Below, in pieces: positions 56,395 to 64,000 of a stretch of DNA of 64,000 nt (positions within the stretch are counted from its first letter, which is position 1; the number at the start of each line of letters is the position of its first letter). The stretch covers positions 62,001 to 126,000 of the forward strand of contig NZ_JXSS01000045.1 of the NCBI RefSeq assembly GCF_000855665.1, given 5' to 3'. The translations under genes were made by a program, and so were the position numbers. Below the pieces are notes generated by a model. It was given only the letters and a program-made list of their open reading frames with translations, ran no database searches and was not told the DNA's origin. The stretch is from Lysobacter sp. A03. GTDB taxonomy: Bacteria > Pseudomonadota > Gammaproteobacteria > Xanthomonadales > Xanthomonadaceae.

Positions 56395-56427
56395 CCGCCT
56401 CCGAGCGCGGGCTTGCGCCGGAGGTGG
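56395..56427 (+). other. strong hairpin between PilZ gene and pepQ
   Basis: CCGCCTCCG pairs with CGGAGGTGG, and an inner GCGC pairs with GCGC around GGGCTT; there is one bulged A. It gives about 13 bp. No T-run follows, so it is not a standard terminator. It might act as a processing or Rho-assisted stop. Confidence 0.5.
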
Positions 56428-56493
56428 CTAAAGGCCCCTGTGCCCGGGCGGCGAATACGTCAAACTTGCCGCACTCCCCCAAAGAGGATCGAC

Positions 56494-57822
<1,329 letters not shown>

Positions 57823-57858
57823 TCCGCGACAGGGGATAGCGAGGCCTTCGGGCGGAGG

Positions 57859-59166
57859 TCAGCCCTTCGCCATGAAGGCTTCGATGTCATCCGCGCTGCG
57901 CGCCAGCTTGCCGGTCAGTACCGTGTGCTCGGTGCGGGTCACGGCGACATCGTCCTCGGTGCGGATGCCAATACCCCGCCAGCGCGACGCAACGCTGGTG
58001 TCGTCAGGACGCACGTAAAGGCCGGGCTCGATGGTGAATACCATTCCGGGCTCGAGCAGGCGCGACTCACCCTCGATCCGGTAGTCACCCACGTCGTGCA
58101 CGTCCAGGCCAATCCAGTGGCCGGTCTTGTGCGGAAAGAACCGCCGGCAACTGCCTTCGGCCAGGTTTTTCCTCAAAGTCCCCTTCAGCAGCCCCAGGCT
58201 CAGCAGCCCCTCGGTCAACACCTCGGTCGCGGCCAGGTGCCCGGCTTCATAAGGCTTGCCCGGAAGCGCCACGGCGAGCGCGGCGGCATGTGCGGCACCG
58301 ACCAGGTCATGCAACAGCCGCTGCTCCTTGCTGAAGCGACCACTGGCAGGGAACGTGCGGGTGATGTCGGCGGCGTACCCGCGATACTCCGCCCCCGCGT
58401 CGATCAGCACCAGATCCCCGTCATTGACAGGCCCGTTGTTGGCCACGTAATGCAGCACGCACGCGTTACCACCCGCGCCTACGATACTGCTGTACGCCGG
58501 CACGGCGTCGTTTGCGCGGAACACCCGCTCCAGCTCGGCCTGCAACTCGTACTCGAACATGCCGGGGCGGACCGAGCGCATGGCCGCCTGATGCGCGGCG
58601 ACGGTGATATCGGCGGAGCGCTGCATCATCCGCAGCTCGTCGCGGTCCTTGAACAGGCGCAACTCGTCCAGCAGGTGACCCAGTTCGAGGAACTCGTGCG
58701 GCGGCTTGTTGCCCATCTTCATCATCGAGCGCACGCGGTTCACCCAGCCGATCAGCTTGAGGTCGAACTCGGCATCGCGACCGAAGTGGTAATACACCCG
58801 CGACCGGCCTTCCAGCAGGCTCGGCAGGATGTCGTCCAGATCGTCGATCGGATACGCGTCATCCAGTCCAAACGCCTCCACCGCGCCCTCGGGACCAAAC
58901 CGCGGACCGTCCCAGGCCTCGCGGTCAGGGTCGCGCTCGCGGCAGAACAGGATGCACTCACCATGGGCCCGGCCCGGCACCAGCACCAGCACCGCCTCGG
59001 GCTCGGGAAAGCCGGTGAGGTAGAGCAGATCCGAGTCCTGCCGGTAGGGATAGTGGGTGTCGCGATTGCGGATGCGTTCCAGCGCCGCCGGCAGGATCAG
59101 GATCGAGTCGTCGCCGGCCACTTCCATCAACAACCTGCGGCGCCGGGCGTAGGCTTTGGGCGGCAT
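57859..59166 (-). CDS. pepP: Xaa-Pro aminopeptidase PepP (M24)
   Basis: Removes N-terminal residues preceding proline. It has 435 residues. The N-terminal domain contains SILILPAALERIRNRDTHYPYRQDSDLLYLTGFPEPEAVLVLVPG. The metal ligands are in VLIDAGAEYRGYAADITRTFPASGRF (two Asp), FFPHKTGHWIGLDVHDVG (His), MVFTIEPGLYV (Glu) and GIGIRTEDDVAV (Glu). ATG 59166 is 20 bp after the stop of the upstream gene; an in-frame TTG at 59184 would add six residues and is possible. ygfB-pepP is the conserved E. coli order. The genes coding for PepQ and PepP face each other here, 36 bp apart. Confidence 0.94.
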   Translation of the reverse strand: MPPKAYARRRRLLMEVAGDDSILILPAALERIRNRDTHYPYRQDSDLLYLTGFPEPEAVLVLVPGRAHGECILFCRERDPDREAWDGPRFGPEGAVEAFGLDDAYPIDDLDDILPSLLEGRSRVYYHFGRDAEFDLKLIGWVNRVRSMMKMGNKPPHEFLELGHLLDELRLFKDRDELRMMQRSADITVAAHQAAMRSVRPGMFEYELQAELERVFRANDAVPAYSSIVGAGGNACVLHYVANNGPVNDGDLVLIDAGAEYRGYAADITRTFPASGRFSKEQRLLHDLVGAAHAAALAVALPGKPYEAGHLAATEVLTEGLLSLGLLKGTLRKNLAEGSCRRFFPHKTGHWIGLDVHDVGDYRIEGESRLLEPGMVFTIEPGLYVRPDDTSVASRWRGIGIRTEDDVAVTRTEHTVLTGKLARSADDIEAFMAKG

Positions 59167-59185
59167 CGACAGGGGTGCCGCCAAC

Positions 59186-59743
59186 TCAGTGCAGCCTTTG
59201 CCGGTGCTGCGCGGCGAGCACGCAATCACCATGCAGCAGCAAGGTCGCCACGCGGACGAATTCCTCGATTTCCACCAGCGCCGCTTCGTCATCCTCGTCG
59301 CCGTCGTCCTGGGCCTGGGCGGCGGCCAACTTGGCCAGATCGCCGAGCGCTTCCAGGCTTTCGGCCGACAGCGGCGGTTCCGCCCCGGCGGCCAGTCCGA
59401 ACCCGCCCAGGAAACCGCGGCACCAGTCGAACACCGCGCCGCTGCGAACGCCGAGCGACGCGTCGGCATCGGGCAGCAGCAATTCGAAGTCGAAACTGCG
59501 ATCGGCCAGCTGCGCAGCAGACGCAACCCGCAACTCGTCGAGTGCGCTACCCGACTCGGGAGCAACCACGTCGTCGTCCACGAGCACCTTTGACAGCCAG
59601 TCGCCCTGCCCGGCCCCGCCGCCGGAAAGCCAGCCGCAGAGGGCGCCGTGCAATTCGGAGGCGGTAGTTGACAGGGACAGGCGCCCGATCTGTGCGTCGA
59701 CCTCGGAAATGGGTGGCAATCCGGACTGCGGTTCTTGCGACAT
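59186..59743 (-). CDS. ygfB: UPF0149 family protein (YgfB-like)
   Basis: A 185-residue protein of the UPF0149/YgfB family. Conserved parts are STTASELHGALCGWLSGGG, FELLLPDADASLGVRSGAVFDWCRGFLGGFGLA and EEFVRVATLLLHGD. YgfB of Pseudomonas aeruginosa affects beta-lactam response by repressing ampDh3; whether that applies here is unknown. ATG 59743 is chosen by homology; a longer frame to 59779 exists. It is next to pepP, as in E. coli, and appears cotranscribed with it. Confidence 0.9.
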   Translation of the reverse strand: MSQEPQSGLPPISEVDAQIGRLSLSTTASELHGALCGWLSGGGAGQGDWLSKVLVDDDVVAPESGSALDELRVASAAQLADRSFDFELLLPDADASLGVRSGAVFDWCRGFLGGFGLAAGAEPPLSAESLEALGDLAKLAAAQAQDDGDEDDEAALVEIEEFVRVATLLLHGDCVLAAQHRQRLH

Positions 59744-59796
59744 GAACAGGCACCAGGGCGAGGCACCCCAGTTTATCAAGCCGCGCGACGGCGAGC

Positions 59797-59826
59797 TTGT
59801 TCAGTCCGCACGCGCGTGCATACACT
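59797..59826 (+). promoter_or_regulatory. possible promoter of the GGDEF-EAL gene
   Basis: TTGTTC (59797-59802) and TACACT (59821-59826) are 18 bp apart. It would start transcription ~105 bp before the GTG start codon, leaving a leader that contains a small open frame. Confidence 0.4.
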
Positions 59827-59856
59827 GGGCTGGATTTGATCCGGAGCAATGCTGAA

Positions 59857-59943
59857 GTGCTGCTGCCACTGACCGCCAGCGCAACGCTTGCCAGCCGACC
59901 CCGCCTGGCGGCGACAAGTATGAACGCGGCGCTGCTCGCGTGA
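59857..59943 (+). CDS. possible 28-codon leader ORF coupled to the GGDEF-EAL gene
   Basis: A GTG-initiated frame with GGAG ~9 bases upstream encodes 28 residues (VLLPLTASATLASRPRLAAT...) and ends in a TGA that overlaps the GTG start of the next gene (GTGA). It could be a translational-coupling leader. It has no recognisable domain and could be chance. Confidence 0.25.
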   Translation: MLLPLTASATLASRPRLAATSMNAALLA

Positions 59944-62147
59944 CCCCAATTGTCGTTCCGGGCAACCCGCTGATCCTGAGCGTGCTCGCGTTGCTGGCTC
60001 TGATCGCCGTGGTGGCGCTCATATGGCGTGTCCGTCAGCGATGGCGGAAAACGCAGGTCTGGGAAAACCGCATCGAAGAGCACGACGAGCGCCTCAAACT
60101 CGCGCTGTGGGCATCCGGAGAGCAGTTCTGGGACTACGATCTCGCCGCGCAGGAGCTGCATCACACGCGTGTATCGACGAGTTCGCTGGATCAACCGGAG
60201 GTAACGGTGGAGCGCTACGCCCTGGACGAGCTCACGATCCATCCCGATGACCTGCACCAGGTTCAAGACGCGCTGCGCCAGCACCTGCGCGGTGCCACTC
60301 CGATCTTCAGCAGCGAGTACCGCACCCGGCGGGCGGAGGAACACAGCTGGTGCTGGGTGCGTGCGCGCGGGAAAGTCGTCGAACGCGGGCCGGATGGCAG
60401 GGCATCCCGCGTTGCGGGCACGGTACGCAACGTCACCGACAGCCGCAGCGCGGAGCACGAAAGACGGATTGCCAGCGAGGTGCTGCGCAGCATGGACGAG
60501 GCCGTCGCCGTGTTCGACCGCGACTTCCGTTTTATTTCCGTCAACCCGGCATTTACCCGCATTACCGGCCACGATCCAGGCGATGTACTGGAGCGCTCGA
60601 CAAGCGTCCTTGACAGCAGCCGGCATGACATCGAGTTCCATCGCCGACTGCGGCACGACCTCCTACGCGACGGTCGCTGGTCGGGGGAACTCTGGATGCG
60701 GCGCAGGGACGGCGACGAGTTCCTTTGCCTGCTGCGCATAAGCTCCGTCGGGGAGCGCGACGGACGACGCAGCCATTACATCGCAGTGCTCAACGACATC
60801 ACGGAGAAGAAGCGCGCTGAACAGGAACTGCGCTATCTCGCCAACTACGATCCGCTGACCGGGCTGCCAAATCGGTCGCTCCTGCTGGAGCGCATAGCCG
60901 CCGCCATTGTGCGCGCGCGCGCCAACAACACCCGCATCGGCGTGCTGTTCGTCGATCTCGACCGTTTCAAGGACATCAACGACTCGCTCGGCCATGGGAT
61001 CGGCGACCGCATCCTGCGCGCGGTTGCGACCCGGCTGCACGCGTTCGCCGGTCCGCAGCAGACGGCGGCACGGCTCAGCGGGGACGAGTTCATGCTGGTG
61101 CTGGAAAACATTACGTCCGACGAGGAAGCGACCACGGCATCCCAACGCCTGATCGCCGCCTTTGAATCGCCGGTCACCTTCGGCGAGAGTCAGGAAGTGA
61201 TCATCTCGCCGTCCATCGGCATCAGCGTCTACCCGGACGATGCCCAGATCGCCAGTGAATTGATCCGCCAGGCAGACACCGCGATGTATCGGGCGAAAGC
61301 CGTCGGGCGGCGCACGTCGATGCGCTACGAGGCGGCCATGGATGTCGATGTCCAGCGCCGGGCCACCCTTTCTGCGGCCCTGCGTACGGTACTGGATCGA
61401 AACGAGTTGTCGCTGGCCTATCAGCCCCGACTGTCGCTGGTGAGCAACCAGATCGCCGGCGTCGAGGCGCTCCTTCGCTGGCACAGTCCGGAGCACGGCC
61501 AGATCCATCCGGTCCAGTTCATCCCACTCGCCGAAGAAACCGGGATGATCCTGGAGATCGGCGAATGGGCACTGACCGAGGCCTGCCGCGCGCTGGCAAC
61601 CTGGCGCGACGCAGGACTCGTCGACCTGCCGATCGCAGTGAACGTCTCGTCGCTGCAACTGCTGCGTGGCGATTTTCCCCAGGTGGTAGAGCGGGTGTTG
61701 GCACAGACCGGTATTCCCGCCAACCGCCTGGAGCTGGAACTGACCGAGAGCCTGTTGATGGACAACCGGGCTGAAGCCTCGATTTCGCTGCAACAGTTCC
61801 GGCGTATCGGAGTGAACCTGGCCATCGATGATTTCGGTACGGGCTACTCGTCACTGGCGTACCTCAAGCGCCTGCCGATCACGATGCTGAAGATCGACAA
61901 GGAGTTCATCGACGACCTTGCCGAAAATACCGACGACGCCGCAATTACCACCACCATCATCGCCATGGGCCACTCCCTCGGCCTGACCGTCGTCGCCGAG
62001 GGCGTGGAGACCAACACCCAGGCCCAGTGGCTGCGTGAACATGGCTGCGATGAGATCCAGGGCTACTGGCTGGCCGAGCCGATGCCTGCCGCCGAGCTTA
62101 CAAAGTTTGTCCAGGGCCGCTCATGGCTCGGAACGCCTCGTTTCTGA
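59940..62147 (+). CDS. membrane-anchored PAS-PAS-GGDEF-EAL protein
   Basis: A c-di-GMP turnover enzyme of 735 residues. One membrane helix (PLILSVLALLALIAVVALIW) is near the N-terminus, followed by two PAS-type sensor domains (LALWASGEQFWDYDLAAQELHH; LRSMDEAVAVFDRDFRFISVNPAFTRITGHDPGDVL). The GGDEF domain runs NYDPLTGLPNRSLLLERI... with RLSGDEFML, so the signature is SGDEF rather than GGDEF. The EAL domain looks intact: GVEALLRW, IDDFGTGYSSL and VAEGVET. It is therefore probably a phosphodiesterase, with reduced or regulatory GGDEF activity. GTG 59940 is the start; no strong ribosome site is seen, but a leader frame overlaps it. Confidence 0.92.
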   Translation: MTPIVVPGNPLILSVLALLALIAVVALIWRVRQRWRKTQVWENRIEEHDERLKLALWASGEQFWDYDLAAQELHHTRVSTSSLDQPEVTVERYALDELTIHPDDLHQVQDALRQHLRGATPIFSSEYRTRRAEEHSWCWVRARGKVVERGPDGRASRVAGTVRNVTDSRSAEHERRIASEVLRSMDEAVAVFDRDFRFISVNPAFTRITGHDPGDVLERSTSVLDSSRHDIEFHRRLRHDLLRDGRWSGELWMRRRDGDEFLCLLRISSVGERDGRRSHYIAVLNDITEKKRAEQELRYLANYDPLTGLPNRSLLLERIAAAIVRARANNTRIGVLFVDLDRFKDINDSLGHGIGDRILRAVATRLHAFAGPQQTAARLSGDEFMLVLENITSDEEATTASQRLIAAFESPVTFGESQEVIISPSIGISVYPDDAQIASELIRQADTAMYRAKAVGRRTSMRYEAAMDVDVQRRATLSAALRTVLDRNELSLAYQPRLSLVSNQIAGVEALLRWHSPEHGQIHPVQFIPLAEETGMILEIGEWALTEACRALATWRDAGLVDLPIAVNVSSLQLLRGDFPQVVERVLAQTGIPANRLELELTESLLMDNRAEASISLQQFRRIGVNLAIDDFGTGYSSLAYLKRLPITMLKIDKEFIDDLAENTDDAAITTTIIAMGHSLGLTVVAEGVETNTQAQWLREHGCDEIQGYWLAEPMPAAELTKFVQGRSWLGTPRF

Positions 62148-62203
62148 ATGTCGGTCGCCACGGCGTCCTTGACCGGCCGCCAGCCCCTGCCTATCGTGCG
62201 GAG

Positions 62204-62425
62204 ATGGATCGCGCCGAATTGCTCAACCAGATGCAAGCCCTGCTCGATCGAGTTGAGCTGTTGGCCGAACGTATGCGTCGGCTTCAGGATGAGAACCGCA
62301 GTTTGCGGCAGCAGCAGGAAACCCTTTCCAACGAACGTTCCGCCCTCCTGGCCAAAAACGAGCAGGCCAGGACGCGGGTGGAAGGAATGATCGTGCGTCT
62401 CAAGTCGTTGGAGCAGCACACGTGA
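62204..62425 (+). CDS. TIGR02449 family coiled-coil protein
   Basis: A 73-residue all-helical protein: AELLNQMQALLDRVELLAERMRRLQDENRSLRQQQETLSNERSALLAKNEQARTRVEGMIVRLKSLE forms a continuous coiled-coil. This short family is found immediately upstream of zapA in gammaproteobacteria, which suggests a link to Z-ring assembly (it resembles ZapB in form). ATG 62204 is chosen because it starts the conserved core; a longer frame to 62123 is not supported. Its stop overlaps the zapA start (GTGA). Confidence 0.85.
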   Translation: MDRAELLNQMQALLDRVELLAERMRRLQDENRSLRQQQETLSNERSALLAKNEQARTRVEGMIVRLKSLEQHT

Positions 62426-62715
62426 GTGACGCCAAGCCCGTCAGCATCCAACTGCTCGACCGCGAATACACGGTGGGATGCGTAGCAGAAGAGCGCGACA
62501 GCCTGCTGGCTGCGGCCAAGATGCTGGATGGCAAGATGCGCGAGATTCGCGGCGGCAACCGCATGGCCGCACTGGACCGGGTTGCAGTGCTGGCGGCCCT
62601 GAACCTCGCCCACGACCTTGAGCAGCTGCGCGAGGAAACCGCGCGTCGCGAGAACGATCTTTCGCGCAGCTTCGGCGAACTCAATCGCAAGCTGGACGGA
62701 CTCTTCAGCGACTGA
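62422..62715 (+). CDS. zapA: cell division protein ZapA
   Basis: Binds FtsZ and stabilises the Z-ring. It has 97 residues: SDAKPVSIQLLDREYTVGCVAEERDSLLAAAKMLDGKMREIRGG, RMAALDRVAVLAALNLAHDLEQLREE, then a helical tail. The start is GTG 62422, overlapping the TIGR02449 gene (GTGA). It is followed by 6S RNA and fau, a conserved gammaproteobacterial block. Confidence 0.95.
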   Translation: MSDAKPVSIQLLDREYTVGCVAEERDSLLAAAKMLDGKMREIRGGNRMAALDRVAVLAALNLAHDLEQLREETARRENDLSRSFGELNRKLDGLFSD

Positions 62716-62766
62716 TCCGCCTGAACGCAAGCACTATTTCCTCGCGCCGGGATCGCCCGCCCGCGC

Positions 62767-62772
62767 TATACT
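62767..62772 (+). promoter_or_regulatory. -10 element of the 6S RNA promoter (TATACT)
   Basis: TATACT lies 8-9 bp before the predicted 5' end of 6S RNA at ~62781. No strong -35 is visible. Confidence 0.55.
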
Positions 62773-62780
62773 GGCGACTC

Positions 62781-62966
62781 GTCCTCTGCTGTGGACGACA
62801 GCGTGCGCAAACATTCGCCTTGGCCCTTAATTGCGACCGCGGGGATGCAACGGAAGTCCGGAGTGCAAGTCCGCCCTGGTAGCGGAAAGCCCGAAGACCG
62901 ACAAGCGTTCCCACTTGAACCCCGGGTTCAAGGTCGTTTCGCGCGCATCGACATCGGCGGAGGATC
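62781..62966 (+). ncRNA. ssrS: 6S RNA
   Basis: The ~186-base RNA lies between zapA and fau, the standard gammaproteobacterial location. Its ends pair: TCCTCTG (62782-62788) with CGGAGGA (62958-62964). The internal signature CCCACTTGAACCCCGGGTTC followed by AAGG (62910-62933) matches the conserved CTTGAACC-GGGTTCAAGG hairpin of the E. coli RNA, and the length is almost the same (184). 6S RNA mimics an open promoter and sequesters the sigma-70 holoenzyme in stationary phase. The 119 bases from 62967 to 63084 contain a TGCGGG/CCCGCA hairpin (62979-63000) but no gene. Confidence 0.93.
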
Positions 62967-63084
62967 TCATTATTTCCCTGCGGGATTCGAACTTCCCGCA
63001 AGGAGCGCGGCGATCGTTTGACCGAGCCTGCGAAAGCGTCTCGTGGGACGGGCCCAACCCGCGCGAGAAACGGATTCCTGCAGG

Positions 63085-63729
63085 ATGATCGACGACTTAC
63101 CGGCGCAGCGTCGCCAGCTTCGCGAACGGATGCGTCACCAGCGTCGCGAACTTTCGCCGGCACAGCGCGTCGCGGCCGCCAACGCCCTTGCGGCGAACCT
63201 CCTCAGCCTGCCCTTTGCTCCGACGAGTGGATATGTCGCCGGCTACTGGGCGATGGATGGCGAGATCGCCTTGCACGCCTGGCAACTCAACCTCCCCGAC
63301 GAATGCAGCTACTGCCTGCCAGTGCTTGATGGCGAGCGGCTGGGCTTCTCGCCGTGGCGGCCGGGGAACGCGCTGGTGAACAACCGCTACGGAATTCCCG
63401 AACCGGATGTGTCATCTGGCAGCCTCCTTCAGCCTGAGGACCTGAGCCTTGTGGTCCTCCCGCTGGTCGCATTCGACCTGCAGGGTGCGCGCCTTGGCAT
63501 GGGCGGCGGTTGGTATGATCGCAGCTTCGCCTTTCGCAAGGATCGCGCTGCGCCTCCCTGGCTGGTCGGTGCCGGATTCGAGCTGCAGCGGCAAGAAGCC
63601 ATCGAGACAGCCCCGTGGGACGTCCCCCTGGACGCAGTCTCCTGTGAGACGCAGAGCTGGGACATCCGCTCACGAAGGGTTTCGGCGAGCAGCAGGAAGT
63701 CATCATCCCCCGATCAGGAGTCCCCATGA
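63085..63729 (+). CDS. fau: 5-formyltetrahydrofolate cyclo-ligase
   Basis: Converts 5-formyltetrahydrofolate to 5,10-methenyltetrahydrofolate using ATP. It has 214 residues. The N-terminus AQRRQLRERMRHQRRELSPAQRVAAANALAANLL is typical; the active-site loop LVAFDLQGARLGMGGGWYDRSFAF carries the conserved G-x-G-x-G-YYD-type motif and the substrate contacts. It lies downstream of 6S RNA as in other gammaproteobacteria (E. coli ygfA) and may be expressed with it. ATG 63085 has a GCAGG directly next to it. The stop overlaps the next gene (ATGA). Confidence 0.93.
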   Translation: MIDDLPAQRRQLRERMRHQRRELSPAQRVAAANALAANLLSLPFAPTSGYVAGYWAMDGEIALHAWQLNLPDECSYCLPVLDGERLGFSPWRPGNALVNNRYGIPEPDVSSGSLLQPEDLSLVVLPLVAFDLQGARLGMGGGWYDRSFAFRKDRAAPPWLVGAGFELQRQEAIETAPWDVPLDAVSCETQSWDIRSRRVSASSRKSSSPDQESP

Positions 63730-64000
63730 GCAAACGTCGTCGCTACTGGCTGATGAAGTCCGAACCTGACGCGTTTTCGATCGATGACCTGAAGCGTGTC
63801 GGGACAGAGCCCTGGGACGGGGTTCGTAATTATCAGGCACGAAACTTCATGCGCGATGGTATGAAGGTCGGTGATGGCGTGTTGTTCTATCACTCCAACA
63901 CCAAGGTGCCGGGCATTGCGGGAACGGCGACCGTGGCAAGCACGGCCTATCCCGACGAGACCCAGTTTGATCCAGACTCCAAATACTACGATCCGAAGTC
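63726..64000 (+). CDS. EVE-domain protein (partial)
   Basis: The start of a small EVE (PUA-like) domain protein, cut by the window edge after 91 codons. The N-terminus YWLMKSEPDAFSIDDLKR, then EPWDGVRNYQARNFMRDGMKVGDGVLFYHSN and GIAGTATVAS, match the family, which is thought to bind modified bases in DNA or RNA. The start ATG 63726 overlaps the fau stop. Homologues run to ~155 residues, so about two fifths lies outside the window. Confidence 0.92.
   Translation, partial: MSKRRRYWLMKSEPDAFSIDDLKRVGTEPWDGVRNYQARNFMRDGMKVGDGVLFYHSNTKVPGIAGTATVASTAYPDETQFDPDSKYYDPK

Noticed and set aside
62976-63003. T-loop-like sequence (minus strand GTTCGAATC) suggesting a tRNA
   Set aside because: The stem does not fit the 5-bp/7-base T-arm, and no acceptor stem, D-arm or anticodon arm lies around it. 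It is the hairpin after 6S RNA.

Overview
The window is a GC-rich chromosomal segment of a gammaproteobacterium, most likely family Xanthomonadaceae (Lysobacter/Luteimonas-like). The evidence is protein character (citrate synthase, NrdA, TIGR02449-family protein, DUF1631, nucleotidyltransferase-free ponA neighbourhood) and conserved gene blocks: pilMNOPQ divergent from ponA, spoT-rpoZ-gmk-yicC opposite rph-rdgB-hemW, ygfB-pepP, and zapA-6S RNA-fau. GTG and TTG starts with 4-8 bp overlaps are common. No tRNA, rRNA, insertion sequence, prophage or CRISPR array was found; this is core chromosome with one specialised island.

Layout. 1-2448 (minus): glycolytic genes pyk (cut by the window edge), a HAD phosphatase and pgk. 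2548-3047: a regulatory block for nrdAB, with a sigma-70 promoter, a tandem pair of NrdR-like boxes on it, and a cobalamin riboswitch. 3048-6659: nrdA and nrdB. 6660-6949: an intergenic array of GGA-loop hairpins resembling a CsrA/RsmA-titrating RNA. 6950-10992: thioesterase, group III truncated haemoglobin, azurin, FdxA ferredoxin, gapA and an S1/P1 nuclease.

11104-18670 looks like a reactive-sulfur island. Divergent, overlapping promoters at 16963-17001 drive rightward rhodanese, a BigR/SqrR-type ArsR repressor (cysteine pair 66 residues apart) and a persulfide-dioxygenase-like MBL enzyme. Leftward they drive a YgaP-type membrane protein, an RND efflux adaptor and pump, thioredoxin 2 and a lipoprotein phosphatase of the DUF442 type. 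Coupling an RND pump to sulfide sensing is the most system-like novelty here.

18714-20289 is a BlaI/M56-TonB sensor pair with twin operator palindromes. 20444-23901 holds tkt and a dicarboxylate/amino-acid symporter. 23962-30886 is a moxR-DUF58-DUF4381-batA-batBC-batD aerotolerance operon. 31034-36062 is the type IV pilus operon pilMNOPQ, divergent from the bifunctional penicillin-binding protein gene at 36306. 39615-46072 carries gltA, rpmE2, a nucleoside hydrolase, an M28 peptidase with an altered zinc ligand, and recG. 46065-50790 carries ridA, spoT, rpoZ, gmk and yicC. 50898-57822 runs rightward: rph, rdgB, hemW, a DUF1631-PilZ pair and pepQ. pepP and ygfB run leftward. The window closes with a PAS-GGDEF-EAL protein, TIGR02449 protein, zapA, 6S RNA, fau and the start of an EVE-domain gene.
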